Assembly (NCBI RefSeq): GCF_000419605.1
Contig: NZ_ATTI01000001.1
Coordinates: 314,001-378,000, forward strand
Direction: 5' to 3'
Source: Sphingomonas phyllosphaerae 5.2
GTDB taxonomy: Bacteria > Pseudomonadota > Alphaproteobacteria > Sphingomonadales > Sphingomonadaceae
Length of the DNA stretch: 64,000 nucleotides
Position numbers and translations under genes: made by a program. The notes below the pieces were generated by a model. The model was not told the DNA's origin, searched no databases, and saw only the letters and a list, made by a program, of their open reading frames with translations. Positions 15,783 to 26,056 of this stretch are shown here, piece after piece. How positions within the stretch are numbered: position 1 is the first letter of the stretch; every line of letters begins with the position of its first letter.

Positions 15783-18368
15783 ATGGACACCGCGATCCGC
15801 ACCACCTGCGCCTATTGTGGTGTCGGCTGCGGCATCCGCGCGACCGTCACCGGCGAACGGCAGGTACGGATCGAGGGTGACCCGGACCATCCCGCCAACC
15901 ACGGCCGGCTGTGCTCGAAGGGCACGCACCTCGGCGAGACGGTCGGGCTGGACGGTCGTTTGCTCCATCCGATGATCGGCAATCGCCGCGCGACATGGGA
16001 CAAGGCGGTCGATCACGTGGCGCGGCGCTTTCGTGAGACGATCGCGCGGCACGGCCCGGGCAGCGTCGCCTTCTACGTCTCGGGGCAGTTGCTGACCGAG
16101 GATTATTACGTCGCCAACAAGCTGATGAAGGGCTTCATCGGCACCGCCAACATCGACACCAACTCGCGGCTGTGCATGTCGAGCGCGGTCGCCGGGCATG
16201 TCCGTGCCTTCGGCGAGGACGTGGTGCCGGCCAGCTACGACGATCTCGACGGCGCCGACCTGATCGTGCTGGTCGGATCGAACACCGCATGGTGCCACCC
16301 GGTCGTCTACCAGCGGGTCCGCGCGCGCTGCGCCGCCGGTGCGAAGCTGGTGGTGATCGACCCGCGCCGCACCGAAACCGCGGAGGAGGCCGACCTGCAC
16401 CTCGCGATCCGCCCGGGCAGCGACGTGGCGCTGATGAACGGCGCGCTGGAATGGTGTCGCGCGGCGGGGGTGCTGGACGACGCCTTCCTTGCCGCGCATG
16501 TCGCGACGCCGGACGGCTTCTGGGACGCGCTGGGCGCGGGGAACGATCTGTGGTCGGTCGCGCGCAGCTGCGACGTGCCCGCCGCCGACCTGCGCCGCTT
16601 CTACGAATTGTTCGCCGCTACGCCACGCACCGTCACGATGTTCAGCCAGGGGATCAACCAGGCGCTGGCCGGCACCGATCAGGTCAATGCGATCATCAAC
16701 CTCCACCTCGCCACCGGGCGGATCGGCAAGCCGGGAGCCGCGCCCTTTTCGATCACCGGACAGCCCAATGCGATGGGGGGGCGCGAGGTCGGCGGACTCG
16801 CTACGACACTGGCGGCGCACATGGATTTCGCGCCCGAGAACCGCGCATTGGTGCAGCGCTTCTGGGCCTCGCCGACGATCGCGGAAAAGCCGGGGCTGAA
16901 GGCGGTCGACCTGTTCCGCGCGGTCGGCGAAGGGCGGATCAAGGCGCTGTGGATCATGGCGACCAATCCGGCGGTGTCGATGCCGGATGCGGCGCGCGTG
17001 CGTGAGGCGCTGGCGGCATGTCCGTTCGTGGTCGTCTCCGACGTGGTTGCGGACACCGATACCGGCGCCTTCGCGCACGTGCGGCTGCCCGCGGCGGCAT
17101 GGGGCGAAAAGGACGGCACCGTCACCAATTCGGAACGGACCGTCAGTCGCCAGCGCGCGCTGTTCCCGCTGCCGGGCGAGGCGCGGCCGGACTGGTGGAT
17201 CATGGCGCAGGTCGCGCAGCGGATGGGCTGGAAATCCGCCTTCGACTACGATCGCCCGGCCGACATCTGGCGCGAGCATGTCCGCCTGTCGCAGTACGGC
17301 AATGGTGGACAGCGGATGTTCGCATTGCCGGGACAGGGCGGCGGCGGCAACGCCGGCTACGACGAGCTGGCGCCGTTCCGCTGGGGCGGGACGCCGTTCG
17401 CGGACGGCCGCTTCGCGACGCCGGACGGGCGGGCGCGGCTGGTGGCGGTGACGCAGAAGCCGTTGCCAGCGGCGTTGCCGAAATGGCCGATGACGCTCAA
17501 CACCGGACGTTACCGCGATCACTGGCACACGATGACCCGCACCGGGCTCAGCCCGAAACTGGCACGTCACCGCGCCGAGCCGCTGGTGGCGGTGCATCCC
17601 GACGACGCCGCGCGGCTGGGGATCGACGACGGCGGGCTGGCGCGCGTCGCCACGCCGCAGGGTGACAGCGTCTACCGCGTCGCCGTCGACGATGCGCAGC
17701 GCCCCGGCGAGCTGTTCGTGCCGATCCACTGGACCGACCAGACGTCGAGCGGCGGGCGGACCGGGTTGCTGCCCCGCCCGCTCGCCGATCCGCTTTCGGG
17801 GCAACCCGGCTTCAAGGCGACGCCGGCGGCGATCGCGCCCGTGACCACGCGCTGGCGCGGCTTCGCCTTGTTCGCGGGCGAGCCGGCGAAACGGCCCGAT
17901 TGCGTGTGGGCGACGCGCGTCGCGGTGCCGTCCGGCAGCTTGTGGGAACTGGCCGGCGACGCTGGCATCGACGCGCTCCTGCCGTCGGGCGAGCGGATCG
18001 AGGCGGTGGATCGCGCGCGGGGGACGCAGCGGATCGCAGTCCTGCGCGACGGACGGCTGATCGCGGCGCTGTTCCTCACCGAAACCGGCGAGTTGCCCGG
18101 ACGCGACTGGCTGATCGCACAACTGGCCGAGGCGCAGGCCGCCCCGACCCTGCTGGCGGGCCGCGCACCCGGCGCGGCTGTCGAACGCGGCGCGATCGTC
18201 TGCGCCTGTTTCGATATCGGGGTGCGGACCATCGTTGCGGCGATCCGCGATCAGCGTCTGGCCGACGTTGCCGCGATCGGTGCAGCGCTCGGCGCCGGCA
18301 CCAATTGCGGATCGTGCCGTCCCGCACTCGCCAAGCTCATCGCCGAGGAGACGATCCATGCCGCATGA
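15783..18368 (+). CDS. nasA: assimilatory nitrate reductase catalytic subunit
   Basis: 861 residues, a molybdopterin oxidoreductase of the NasA/NarB/NasC type. Cys9, Cys12, Cys16 and Cys44 (TTCAYCGVGC ... GRLCSKG) bind the N-terminal [4Fe-4S] cluster. The Cys in NSRLCMSSA (about residue 130) is the probable molybdenum ligand. The C-terminus carries an extra BFD-like [2Fe-2S] module (CACFDIG ... NCGSCRPALAKL, about 803-855), as in Klebsiella-type enzymes that accept electrons from NAD(P)H or ferredoxin partners. No separate NasB-like electron donor gene is seen; NirB or an unlinked protein may serve. No Tat signal is present, consistent with a cytoplasmic assimilatory enzyme. It starts one base after the nirD stop. 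Confidence 0.93.
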   Translation: MDTAIRTTCAYCGVGCGIRATVTGERQVRIEGDPDHPANHGRLCSKGTHLGETVGLDGRLLHPMIGNRRATWDKAVDHVARRFRETIARHGPGSVAFYVSGQLLTEDYYVANKLMKGFIGTANIDTNSRLCMSSAVAGHVRAFGEDVVPASYDDLDGADLIVLVGSNTAWCHPVVYQRVRARCAAGAKLVVIDPRRTETAEEADLHLAIRPGSDVALMNGALEWCRAAGVLDDAFLAAHVATPDGFWDALGAGNDLWSVARSCDVPAADLRRFYELFAATPRTVTMFSQGINQALAGTDQVNAIINLHLATGRIGKPGAAPFSITGQPNAMGGREVGGLATTLAAHMDFAPENRALVQRFWASPTIAEKPGLKAVDLFRAVGEGRIKALWIMATNPAVSMPDAARVREALAACPFVVVSDVVADTDTGAFAHVRLPAAAWGEKDGTVTNSERTVSRQRALFPLPGEARPDWWIMAQVAQRMGWKSAFDYDRPADIWREHVRLSQYGNGGQRMFALPGQGGGGNAGYDELAPFRWGGTPFADGRFATPDGRARLVAVTQKPLPAALPKWPMTLNTGRYRDHWHTMTRTGLSPKLARHRAEPLVAVHPDDAARLGIDDGGLARVATPQGDSVYRVAVDDAQRPGELFVPIHWTDQTSSGGRTGLLPRPLADPLSGQPGFKATPAAIAPVTTRWRGFALFAGEPAKRPDCVWATRVAVPSGSLWELAGDAGIDALLPSGERIEAVDRARGTQRIAVLRDGRLIAALFLTETGELPGRDWLIAQLAEAQAAPTLLAGRAPGAAVERGAIVCACFDIGVRTIVAAIRDQRLADVAAIGAALGAGTNCGSCRPALAKLIAEETIHAA

Positions 18369-19137
18369 CGATTTCCCGCCCGCCAGCGTGTGGCTGGTCG
18401 GCGCCGGCCCCGGTGATCCGGAACTGCTGACGCGCAAGGCGGCTCGGCTGATCGCAGCGGCGGAAGTGATCTTCTACGACGCGCTGGTCGGGGCGGGGGT
18501 GCTCGATCTCGCCTCGCCGGCTGCCGAGCGGGTCAGCGTCGGCAAGCGATCGGGACGCCATTCGAAGGACCAGGCGACGATCGATGCGTTGATCGTCGCG
18601 GCGGCGCGCGACGGCAAGCGCGTGGTGCGGCTGAAGGGCGGCGATCCGGCGATCTTCGGCCGGACCGTGGAGGAAGCCGCCGCCTGTGCCGCTGCCGGGG
18701 TTCCGGTGCGGATCTGTCCCGGCATCACCGCCGCGAGCGCCGCCGCCGCCGCCGCCGGTACGTCGCTCACGTCGCGCGGCGTCGCACGCCGGCTCTCCTT
18801 CGTGACTGCCCACGCGCGTGCCGGCGAGCCGCTCGATCTCGACTGGCAGGCACTCGCGGCACCCGATGCGACGCTCGCGATCTACATGGGACGTGCCGCA
18901 GCGGCGACGGTGGCGCAGCGGTTGATCGCGGCGGGACGCGGTGCGGACACGCCGGTGATGGTCGTGGTCAACGCCTCCTTGCCTGGCGAGCGGATCATCC
19001 GCGGACGACTGTCGTCGCTCGCCTTCCTTGTCGACACGATAAGCGACCACGACCCGACCTTGCTGTTGGTCGGCGATGCGGTGCGTTCGCCAGCGCCGGT
19101 GGCCTGCGCTCCCGTGCACGTGATGGCGCAGTCGTGA
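18358..19137 (+). CDS. cobA: CobA, uroporphyrinogen-III C-methyltransferase (SUMT)
   Basis: 259 residues, the length of a stand-alone SUMT. Landmarks: VWLVGAGPGDPELLTRKAARL at the N-terminus (SAM-binding loop), VVRLKGGDPAIFGR, and VRICPGITAASAAAA. It makes precorrin-2, the siroheme precursor needed by NirB, which explains its place as the last gene of the nitrate operon. It overlaps the nitrate reductase gene by 11 bases. There is no CysG-type oxidase/chelatase domain, so the later siroheme steps are encoded elsewhere. Confidence 0.93.
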   Translation: MPHDDFPPASVWLVGAGPGDPELLTRKAARLIAAAEVIFYDALVGAGVLDLASPAAERVSVGKRSGRHSKDQATIDALIVAAARDGKRVVRLKGGDPAIFGRTVEEAAACAAAGVPVRICPGITAASAAAAAAGTSLTSRGVARRLSFVTAHARAGEPLDLDWQALAAPDATLAIYMGRAAAATVAQRLIAAGRGADTPVMVVVNASLPGERIIRGRLSSLAFLVDTISDHDPTLLLVGDAVRSPAPVACAPVHVMAQS

Positions 19138-19227
19138 ACCGCGCGTTCGGCGCGCCGTCGTGCGGCTGGCCGCGTTTTCTGTTTTATGCGGTCCTGTGCT
19201 GCACCATCTGCGTATTTTTGCGCTAGT

Positions 19228-19614
19228 TCATGCAACGTGGCGCGCCATTCGGCGCATGGCTTCGGTCACTTCGCGATGCAGGACCGGCTTCGGGTAGAAT
19301 TCCGAACGGACCGGCAGATCGAGATCGGCCCTGGCGAAGCTGGCCGAGGTGAGCACGATCTCGATCGGCGGCCAGCGGTCGCGGATCGCGGCCGCGATCT
19401 CGATCCCACGCACGCCGCGCGGCATGTCGAGGTCCATGTAGACGATGCGGATGTCGGCGCGGCGCTCCAGGATGCGGATCGCGTCCTCGACGCTGGTCGA
19501 GGTGACGGCCTCGAACCCGGCATGCTCGACCATGTCGATCGCGTCCAGGCGCAGGATCGGCTCGTCCTCGACGATAAGCACGGGAAGGCGCGTGATCGGT
19601 TCTTGCTGCGGCAT
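19228..19614 (-). CDS. single-domain response regulator
   Basis: 128 residues, a CheY-like receiver with no output domain. The acidic pair is in VLIVEDEPILR, the phospho-acceptor Asp in VYMDLDMPRG, the conserved Thr/Ser in VLTSASF and the Lys in YPKPV. It lies 19 bases downstream of the HWE kinase on the same strand, so it is the likely partner or a phosphate sink for it. It probably acts by protein-protein contact. Confidence 0.88.
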   Translation of the reverse strand: MPQQEPITRLPVLIVEDEPILRLDAIDMVEHAGFEAVTSTSVEDAIRILERRADIRIVYMDLDMPRGVRGIEIAAAIRDRWPPIEIVLTSASFARADLDLPVRSEFYPKPVLHREVTEAMRRMARHVA

Positions 19615-19633
19615 TGTGGTTCGTTCGATGTCC

Positions 19634-21511
19634 TCAGGCCTGCTGCACCTGGCGAACCGGCGCTGTCATCTCGACGGTCAGGCCGTCACTAGCATAGTGC
19701 AGCTTAACGTCTCCCGACCCGGTTAGACCCATGTTGATGATCCGCGAGCCGAATCCGCGCCGCGTCGGCGCGATCGCGGGCGGGCCGCCGCGTTCGACCC
19801 AACGCATTTCGAGTTGCCCTTCATTGATCGCCCAATCGATCAGGACATGCCCCGCGGGCACGCTGAGGGCACCGTGCTTGACGGCGTTGGTGGCCAGTTC
19901 GTGGATCAGCAGCGACAGCGACATCGCGGTGCGCGCACCGATCGGCAGTTCGGGGCCATTCACGCGCACACGGTCGGCGGGGAAGGAGGCCAGTGTCGCC
20001 TGCACGACATCTGCGATCTCCGCGGCCGCCCAGCTTCGCGTCAGCAGTACGTCGTGCGCCGCCGCCAGCGCCTTCAATCGGTTGCCGAACGCTTCCATCG
20101 AGCCGCGGTCGATCTGGCTGGACAGCGTCTGCATCGCGATCGCCTGCACCACGCTCAGCGTGTTTTTCACCCGGTGTGACAGTTCGCCATTCAGTATTTC
20201 CTGACGCTCGGCCGCCCGCAGCCGCTCGACCGCGGCGCGCAGGCGATGCGCGACGTCGCGGAGGAACTGCACCTCCTCCGCGCTCCAGTCGCGGGGGGCC
20301 GCGCTGCTGACGTGGAGCAGCGCGACGAGCGTTCCGCGCTCGACGACCGGCATCACCACGAACGGGGCCATGCCATCGCGCTTCATGATCGCGCGGCCGG
20401 CGCGCAGATCCTCGACGAACGGCGTCAGGACCATGCCGCCGATCGCGACCGACGCTGCGCCGGCCTCGATGTCGTCGTAATCCACGACCGGCACTTCGAA
20501 TGAATCGGCCAGGATCGTGGCGGTGGCCGCCACCATGTCGTCGACGGAGGCCAGCGCCTGCAATCGGTCACCCAGCGTGATGATCGCCGACTGCCGCTGC
20601 TCGCGGCGGACGCGGTCGGTCACCTCGGTGAACAGCACCGTGAAATAGTCGCCACCAGCTGCCTTGGCGACCCCGTCGTACCAGCGGCCAAGCGAACCGA
20701 CCTGCCGGGTGAAGCGCACCGGCTCGCCGGCTTCGACGACGGAGGCGAACTCCAATACCCATTCGTCCTCGATCCCCGGAAAAACTTCGCGGATCGTGCG
20801 CCCGATCGCGCCGCCGCGTGCAATCCCGACGAGGTCGTACCACGCGTCGTTCACCTCTTCGTAGCGCCAGTCGATAATCCGGCCCGCATCGTCGCGGAGC
20901 ACTGCGCCCAGAATGAAGCCTTCCTCCATCGTCTCGAACAGGCGACGCCACTGGCCCTCGCTGCGCCGCAGTTCGGCGATGGCCTTGTCGCGTTCCTGTT
21001 CGGCGATCACGCGCCCGGTCGTTTCCGTCGTGACGTTCAGCAGCCCCGCCACCGCTCCGCGATCGTCGCGTACCGGCGAGTAGGAGAAGCTCCACCACGT
21101 CTGCTCGGGAAAACCGTTGCGGGTCATCGTCAGCGGCATGTCATGAAAGGTCGCCGTCTCGCCCGCGAAGGTGCGCGCGACCAGCGGCCCGATCTCCGAC
21201 CACACGTCCGACCATATCTCCTCGAGGCGCATGCCGAACGCCGCCGGATGCCGCGCGCCCAGCACTGCGGCGTACGCGTCGTTGTAGAGCAACGTCCGCT
21301 CCGGTCCCGAGGCGAGGCACATCGCGTGGCCGGACGCCATCATCAGGTCCACCGTCGTGCGCAGGCTGAATGGCCAGTCGGCACGTGCACCGAGCGGGGT
21401 GGCGCTCCAATCGTACCGGCGCAGCAAGTCGATCATGCCCGGCATTACCGTTCCAGGATCATCATCCTCCGCCGCATCCATGCCCCGCCATCGCCCCGTC
21501 ACATCCGGCAT
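19634..21511 (-). CDS. HWE-family sensor histidine kinase with PAS and GAF domains
   Basis: Up to 625 residues, with no membrane segments, so cytoplasmic. A PAS domain (about 40-165, with a PAC-like FSYSPVRDDRGAVAGLL) is followed by a second PAS (about 185-300) and a GAF-like domain (about 310-430). The transmitter holds the phospho-His in ELSHRVKNTLSVVQAIAMQTL; its ATPase region has LLIHELATNAVKHGAL and RGFGSRIINMGL. This is the HWE/HisKA_2 type common in alphaproteobacterial light and stress sensing. The first PAS does not show the photoactive Cys motif of LOV domains. The start is uncertain: ATG at 21511 or 21481. Confidence 0.88.
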   Translation of the reverse strand: MPDVTGRWRGMDAAEDDDPGTVMPGMIDLLRRYDWSATPLGARADWPFSLRTTVDLMMASGHAMCLASGPERTLLYNDAYAAVLGARHPAAFGMRLEEIWSDVWSEIGPLVARTFAGETATFHDMPLTMTRNGFPEQTWWSFSYSPVRDDRGAVAGLLNVTTETTGRVIAEQERDKAIAELRRSEGQWRRLFETMEEGFILGAVLRDDAGRIIDWRYEEVNDAWYDLVGIARGGAIGRTIREVFPGIEDEWVLEFASVVEAGEPVRFTRQVGSLGRWYDGVAKAAGGDYFTVLFTEVTDRVRREQRQSAIITLGDRLQALASVDDMVAATATILADSFEVPVVDYDDIEAGAASVAIGGMVLTPFVEDLRAGRAIMKRDGMAPFVVMPVVERGTLVALLHVSSAAPRDWSAEEVQFLRDVAHRLRAAVERLRAAERQEILNGELSHRVKNTLSVVQAIAMQTLSSQIDRGSMEAFGNRLKALAAAHDVLLTRSWAAAEIADVVQATLASFPADRVRVNGPELPIGARTAMSLSLLIHELATNAVKHGALSVPAGHVLIDWAINEGQLEMRWVERGGPPAIAPTRRGFGSRIINMGLTGSGDVKLHYASDGLTVEMTAPVRQVQQA

Positions 21512-21715
21512 CGCGCAGCCGGACTATGATCCACATCTATACCACGCGATCGATTGCGCAAAGGCGCAGGGCACGGAAGCGGCGGGATTACCGGGCAAAA
21601 ATGTGCCTGAGTTGATCTGGATCATAATCAATTGCCGGCGATGCAGTCAGCCGCCGCGAGCAGCGTTGCGGGTGCGCGCCGCAACCTCGCCACACAATGC
21701 GGGTAGGGCGCCGCC

Positions 21716-23026
21716 ATGCCGATCATCGCTCCGAGCCGTCGCCGCTGGACCATCCGGCGCGCCCGCGCACTGCTGCGTTCGCGTGGACCGACATCGCTGA
21801 TGTTCCGGCGCCGGGTGGCGGTGGTGGCGGGTGCGGTGGCGATCGGTGTCATCGCGGTGCTGTTTGCGGCCGCTGCGGACACGGCGGGGGAATGGTTCGA
21901 GCGATTTTCGCGCAGCTGGTGCCGCATAACGCTCGTAACGACGCCGCTCGGCTTCATGGCGCTGGTCTGGTTGACGCGGCGTGTCGCGCCCGCGGCGCGT
22001 GGCTCCGGAATCCCGCAGGTGATCGCGGCGCGCACGCTGCCCGACCTGGGCGTCGCGACGCTGCTGACGATGCGCACCGCGATCGTGAAGGTCGGGCTGA
22101 CGCTCGTCGCGATCCTGACGGGGGCGAGCGTCGGGCGTGAAGGCCCGACCGTGCAGCTTGCCGCGGCGACGATGGCGCTCAGCCATCGTTGGCTGCGCGT
22201 GCCGATGCGCGCGTCGGTGGTCATCGCAAGTGGTGCGGCGGGGGTGGCCGCAGCCTTCAACACGCCGCTCGCCGGCATCCTGTTCGCGATCGAGGAACTC
22301 GCCGCGGCGTATGAGCAACGGGTGACGCTGCTCGTCCTGTCGCTGATCGTGATTGCGGGCATGGTCGCGCAGAGCCTGGTCGGCGATTACGTCTATTTCG
22401 GTGCGATCGGCGCGACGATCCCGCTCAAGAGCGCCGTGCTGATCGCCCCGGTGGCGGGCATCGTCGGCGGCGCGGCAGGCGGGCTGTTCTCGCGACTGAC
22501 GCTCGCCGTGGCACTCGCCGATCATCCGGTATCGCGGTTCGCGCGCCGGCGTCCGCTGGCGTTCGCCGGGAGCTGTGGGTTGGTCGTCGCGGTGCTGGGC
22601 GTGGTGACCGGATTGACATGGGGCACCGGCTATACCGCCGCGCACGCGATGATCGTCGGAATCGACGCGCCGCTGTGGTTCGGCCCCGCCAAGTTCGCCA
22701 GTACATTGGCGACCGCGGTCGCGGGATTGCCGGGCGGCATATTCGCGCCGAGCCTGGCGGTCGGCGCAGGCGTCGGCAATCTGCTGCGCGCGGCGTTCCC
22801 GGACGGCCCGGCGAGCGCGATCGTGATCCTGGGGATGGTCGCCTATTTCGCGGGCGTCGTCCGCGCCCCGCTGACCGCCGTCATCATCCTCGCCGAGACG
22901 ACCGGCAGCCGCGGATTGATGTTGCCGATGTTCGCATCGGCGTTCGTGGCGGATTGGGCGAGCACGCAGGTGTGCCGCGAGAAACTGTACCACGGCCTGT
23001 CGCGCACGTTCGCACCGGCGCGGTGA
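21716..23026 (+). CDS. CLC-family chloride channel or H+/Cl- antiporter
   Basis: 436 residues, with the three anion-pathway signatures in order: GSGIPQV, GREGPTVQ (the Glu is the external gating residue of transporters) and GIFAPSLAVGAG. About ten hydrophobic helices fit the family. The gating Glu argues for exchange or gated conduction; selectivity cannot be read. No CBS domains follow. It is divergent from the histidine kinase and convergent with the next TonB receptor. Confidence 0.9.
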   Translation: MPIIAPSRRRWTIRRARALLRSRGPTSLMFRRRVAVVAGAVAIGVIAVLFAAAADTAGEWFERFSRSWCRITLVTTPLGFMALVWLTRRVAPAARGSGIPQVIAARTLPDLGVATLLTMRTAIVKVGLTLVAILTGASVGREGPTVQLAAATMALSHRWLRVPMRASVVIASGAAGVAAAFNTPLAGILFAIEELAAAYEQRVTLLVLSLIVIAGMVAQSLVGDYVYFGAIGATIPLKSAVLIAPVAGIVGGAAGGLFSRLTLAVALADHPVSRFARRRPLAFAGSCGLVVAVLGVVTGLTWGTGYTAAHAMIVGIDAPLWFGPAKFASTLATAVAGLPGGIFAPSLAVGAGVGNLLRAAFPDGPASAIVILGMVAYFAGVVRAPLTAVIILAETTGSRGLMLPMFASAFVADWASTQVCREKLYHGLSRTFAPAR

Positions 23027-23055
23027 GCGGGCGGCGGCGCATCGCCGCCGCCCGC
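23027..23055. terminator. bidirectional hairpin between clc and TonB receptor
   Basis: GCGGGCGGCGGCG / CGCCGCCGCCCGC forms a 13-bp perfect stem with a 3-base loop, filling the gap between two convergent genes. It could serve both transcripts. T-runs are lacking. Confidence 0.6.
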
Positions 23056-23062
23056 CGCGCGA

Positions 23063-25924
23063 TCAGAACGAGAAGCGCACGCCCGCGTCGTAGCGCGGAC
23101 CAAAGTTCTGGTACGACAGCAGCTGGTTGTCGAAGCGCCCGGTGGTGAAATACTTCGAGTTGAACAGGTTGGTGCCCTCCACGAACACCTGCACCGCAGG
23201 GGTCACGTTGACCGCGACGCTGCCGTCGAACTGCCCGTAATCGCGCACGAAGATCGGTTCGTTGCCCGAACCGCCCGCCAGCTGACGCAGGAAGCGTTCG
23301 CGGCGGTTGTAGGCGATCCGCGCCGAGACGCCGTATTTCTCGTAGAACACCGTGCCGTTCTGCGAATTGCCGATGCCTTCCGCTGCGAACGACTGCCCGA
23401 TCTGGTCGACGTCGAATTCGCGGTTGGTGCTGACGAAGGTGGCGTTCGCCTGCACGCCGAAGCCGCTCAGCACGCCGGGCAGCCAATCGAGCGTGTGCAC
23501 CACGTTCAATTCGAGCCCCTTGATCTCCAGCGACTGCGCGTTGCGCGGACGCCGCACGCTGAACTCGCCGAAGAACTGTCCGCCGGTCTGGGTGATCAGC
23601 CCGCCGGCCGGCAGCCGCACGCCCTGCGCGTTGCCCGCGTTCAGGATCGGAAGTCGCTCGTCACCGAAGCTCTGGATGATGAAGTCGTCGACCTTCTTGT
23701 AGAAGACCGCCGCCGACAGCGTCGTCGTCGAGGTCGGATACCATTCCACCGACAGATCGGCGTTGTTGGCGCGGTACGGCTTCAACTCGGGATTGCCGCC
23801 GCTGGCGCTCAGCGTCGCCGGGCGGAGCGTGTCGGTGTTGAAGGTGGGTGCCAGATCGCCGATCGCGGGGCGGGTCAGCGTCTGGTAGGCCGCGACGCGC
23901 ACCTGCAGCTTCGGCGTCAGGTTCAGCCGGACGTTCGCGGTCGGCAGGAAGTTGCTGTACGACGACTTGCGCGTGATCGATACGCCGGCCGGGCTGTTGA
24001 ACACCCCGACATAGATCGTCGGATCGGTCGGCGGATTGCCGCCGGTCGGCGTCAGATCGACCAGCTGGCGCTGCTGACCGAACGAACTGAGTTCGGTATA
24101 TTCGTAGCGCGCGCCGACGTTGACGAACAACGGCATGCTGCCGATGGTCGATTCGAAATCCATGTCGGCATAGCTGGCATAGACCGTCTCCTTGACCCGC
24201 GCCGACGGCTGCGGCGTCGTCGCATAGCCGTTGACCGCGGCATAGCGCGCGGCGGTCGTCCCGGGCGCCAGCTTCTGCGCGCTGTCCAGCGCCGACGTGG
24301 CGGCCGGGCTGGTCAGGAAATCGAGGTAGCGGCGCGGATCGAAGGTAAGGAAGGTCAGCGGCACCGAACCGCTCTTCGCCCCCAGCCCGTTCATCGTGAA
24401 CGGCGTCAGCAGCGACGGATCGGCGAAGGTCGGATAGCCGCAATAGACGCAGCCGACGTCGTCGGCGGACGTGATCGGCACGTTGTTCTTGTCACGCGAG
24501 GTGCGTGCCAGCCCGAAGCGGAACGCCTTCAGGACGCCGTCGTCCGGCTTGAATTCGTTGTTCCAGCGATATTCCTGCACTTCTTCGGTGATATCGTTGC
24601 CGTTCACGCCCGCGATGTGCGTCTTGCCCAGCGCCGGATCGCTCAGCACGCCGGGGCCATAGCCGGAGGTGGAGCCGATCCCGCCGTCCACGGCCTGATT
24701 GAAGGTATAGGGCGAGGCCGAGCCGATGACCGCGAAATAGGACTTGCCGCCGCCCGCGTTCTTGGCGCGCGACCACGTCGCATCCAGCACCATCTTGAAC
24801 TGGTCGCTGGGGTTCCACTCGACGTTGCCGCCGGCTTCCCACGTCGTCGTCTCGCGGATCGCGCCCGACGAGATGAAGTCGGCGTTGCCGCTGGTGGTCA
24901 GCGAGGTGATCGTGCGGTTGTCGTCGATCGTCGCCGCCGTATATTGCGACGGCTCGAACCAGCTGCCCAGCGCCCGCGTCGTCGAATCGCTCTTGAACTT
25001 GTTGTACAGCCCGTCGACCGTGAAGGTCAGCGTATCGCTGGCCTCGTATTGCCCGACCAGCGTCGCGCCCAGCCGGGTACGAACGTCACGCGCGTTGCCG
25101 ACGTCCTGGTTGCGCGGCGCATAGACGTTTTCGAACAGCCGCGCGCCTTCGCGACCGACCGCCGTCCGCGGCAGGTATCCGCCGTTGGTGACGGAATCGA
25201 TCGACGCGATACGCTTCTGGTACGACAGCGACGCCAGCAACCCGAGCCGACCGTCGGCGAACGTGTCGCTCAGCAACCCGAACAGCTGCGGCGTGAATTT
25301 TTCGCTGTTCTTCTCGTACAGTGCCTTGGCGCTGACGATGCCCTTGAATTCCTTGAGCGCGAGCGGACGCGGCGTCTGGATGTTGATCGTCGCGCCGATG
25401 CCGCCGCCCTGCAGCGACGCCTGCGCGCTCTTGTAGACCTGCGCACCGCTGATCAGTTCGGCCGGGATCAGGTCGAACGAGAAGGAGCGATTGAAGTTGT
25501 CGCTGGCGAAGCTGCGGCCGTTGAACAGCACGGTGTTGAACTGCGGCCCCAGCCCGCGGACGGTGACCGACTGGCCCTCGCCGTTGCTGCGGTCGATCGC
25601 GACGCCCGGGATACGCTGGAGCGATTCCGCGACATTGGCGTCGGGGAACTTGCCGAGATCCTCCGACGAGATCGCATCGAGGATGCCCGACGCGGTACGC
25701 TTCTGCGCGGCGGAGGATTCGATGCTGGCACGAATGCCGGTGACGACGATGTCGCCCGCGGCGCTGTCGGTCGAGGTCTGGCCGGGGGCTGCGATGCCGG
25801 CGGCTTCCGGCGACGTGCCGTCCTGCGCCAGTGCCGGCGTTGCCACGATCAAGGCGCCGATGGCGCACCCCATGCCCGCTGTGATACGCTGCCACGTGCG
25901 CGCGTGCCGGAATGGTGACGTCAT
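23063..25924 (-). CDS. TonB-dependent receptor, halogenase-linked
   Basis: 953 residues. A signal peptide (about 1-34, ending ALAQ) precedes a plug starting near residue 57 with GDIVVTGIRASIESS. It continues with FPDANVAESLQRIPGV and RGLGPQFNTVLFNGR, and the barrel ends YDAGVRFSF. GGGAG precedes the ATG. The gene is divergent from the halogenase/sapC pair with 132 bases between starts, an arrangement seen repeatedly in Caulobacter, Xanthomonas and sphingomonads. A shared substrate or product is therefore likely, but its identity is unknown. Confidence 0.92.
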   Translation of the reverse strand: MTSPFRHARTWQRITAGMGCAIGALIVATPALAQDGTSPEAAGIAAPGQTSTDSAAGDIVVTGIRASIESSAAQKRTASGILDAISSEDLGKFPDANVAESLQRIPGVAIDRSNGEGQSVTVRGLGPQFNTVLFNGRSFASDNFNRSFSFDLIPAELISGAQVYKSAQASLQGGGIGATINIQTPRPLALKEFKGIVSAKALYEKNSEKFTPQLFGLLSDTFADGRLGLLASLSYQKRIASIDSVTNGGYLPRTAVGREGARLFENVYAPRNQDVGNARDVRTRLGATLVGQYEASDTLTFTVDGLYNKFKSDSTTRALGSWFEPSQYTAATIDDNRTITSLTTSGNADFISSGAIRETTTWEAGGNVEWNPSDQFKMVLDATWSRAKNAGGGKSYFAVIGSASPYTFNQAVDGGIGSTSGYGPGVLSDPALGKTHIAGVNGNDITEEVQEYRWNNEFKPDDGVLKAFRFGLARTSRDKNNVPITSADDVGCVYCGYPTFADPSLLTPFTMNGLGAKSGSVPLTFLTFDPRRYLDFLTSPAATSALDSAQKLAPGTTAARYAAVNGYATTPQPSARVKETVYASYADMDFESTIGSMPLFVNVGARYEYTELSSFGQQRQLVDLTPTGGNPPTDPTIYVGVFNSPAGVSITRKSSYSNFLPTANVRLNLTPKLQVRVAAYQTLTRPAIGDLAPTFNTDTLRPATLSASGGNPELKPYRANNADLSVEWYPTSTTTLSAAVFYKKVDDFIIQSFGDERLPILNAGNAQGVRLPAGGLITQTGGQFFGEFSVRRPRNAQSLEIKGLELNVVHTLDWLPGVLSGFGVQANATFVSTNREFDVDQIGQSFAAEGIGNSQNGTVFYEKYGVSARIAYNRRERFLRQLAGGSGNEPIFVRDYGQFDGSVAVNVTPAVQVFVEGTNLFNSKYFTTGRFDNQLLSYQNFGPRYDAGVRFSF

Positions 25925-26056
25925 GCCTTGATCTCCCTTTTGTGCCCCGCTTTGATGTCCGCAGGGTCTGCAATCGTTCTAGTAAGACAATTGGATATGA
26001 TCAATATTATAAAGGTGTGGTGGCAAACATCGCGCCTGAGGCTGGGGGAGGGTTGA

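Noticed and set aside
15726..18437. 903-codon minus-strand frame opposite nitrate reductase
   Set aside because: Same artefact; low-complexity Arg/Gln/Asp composition, no motif.
23495..25918. 807-codon plus-strand frame opposite the second TonB receptor
   Set aside because: Antisense of the receptor; no ribosome site or motif.
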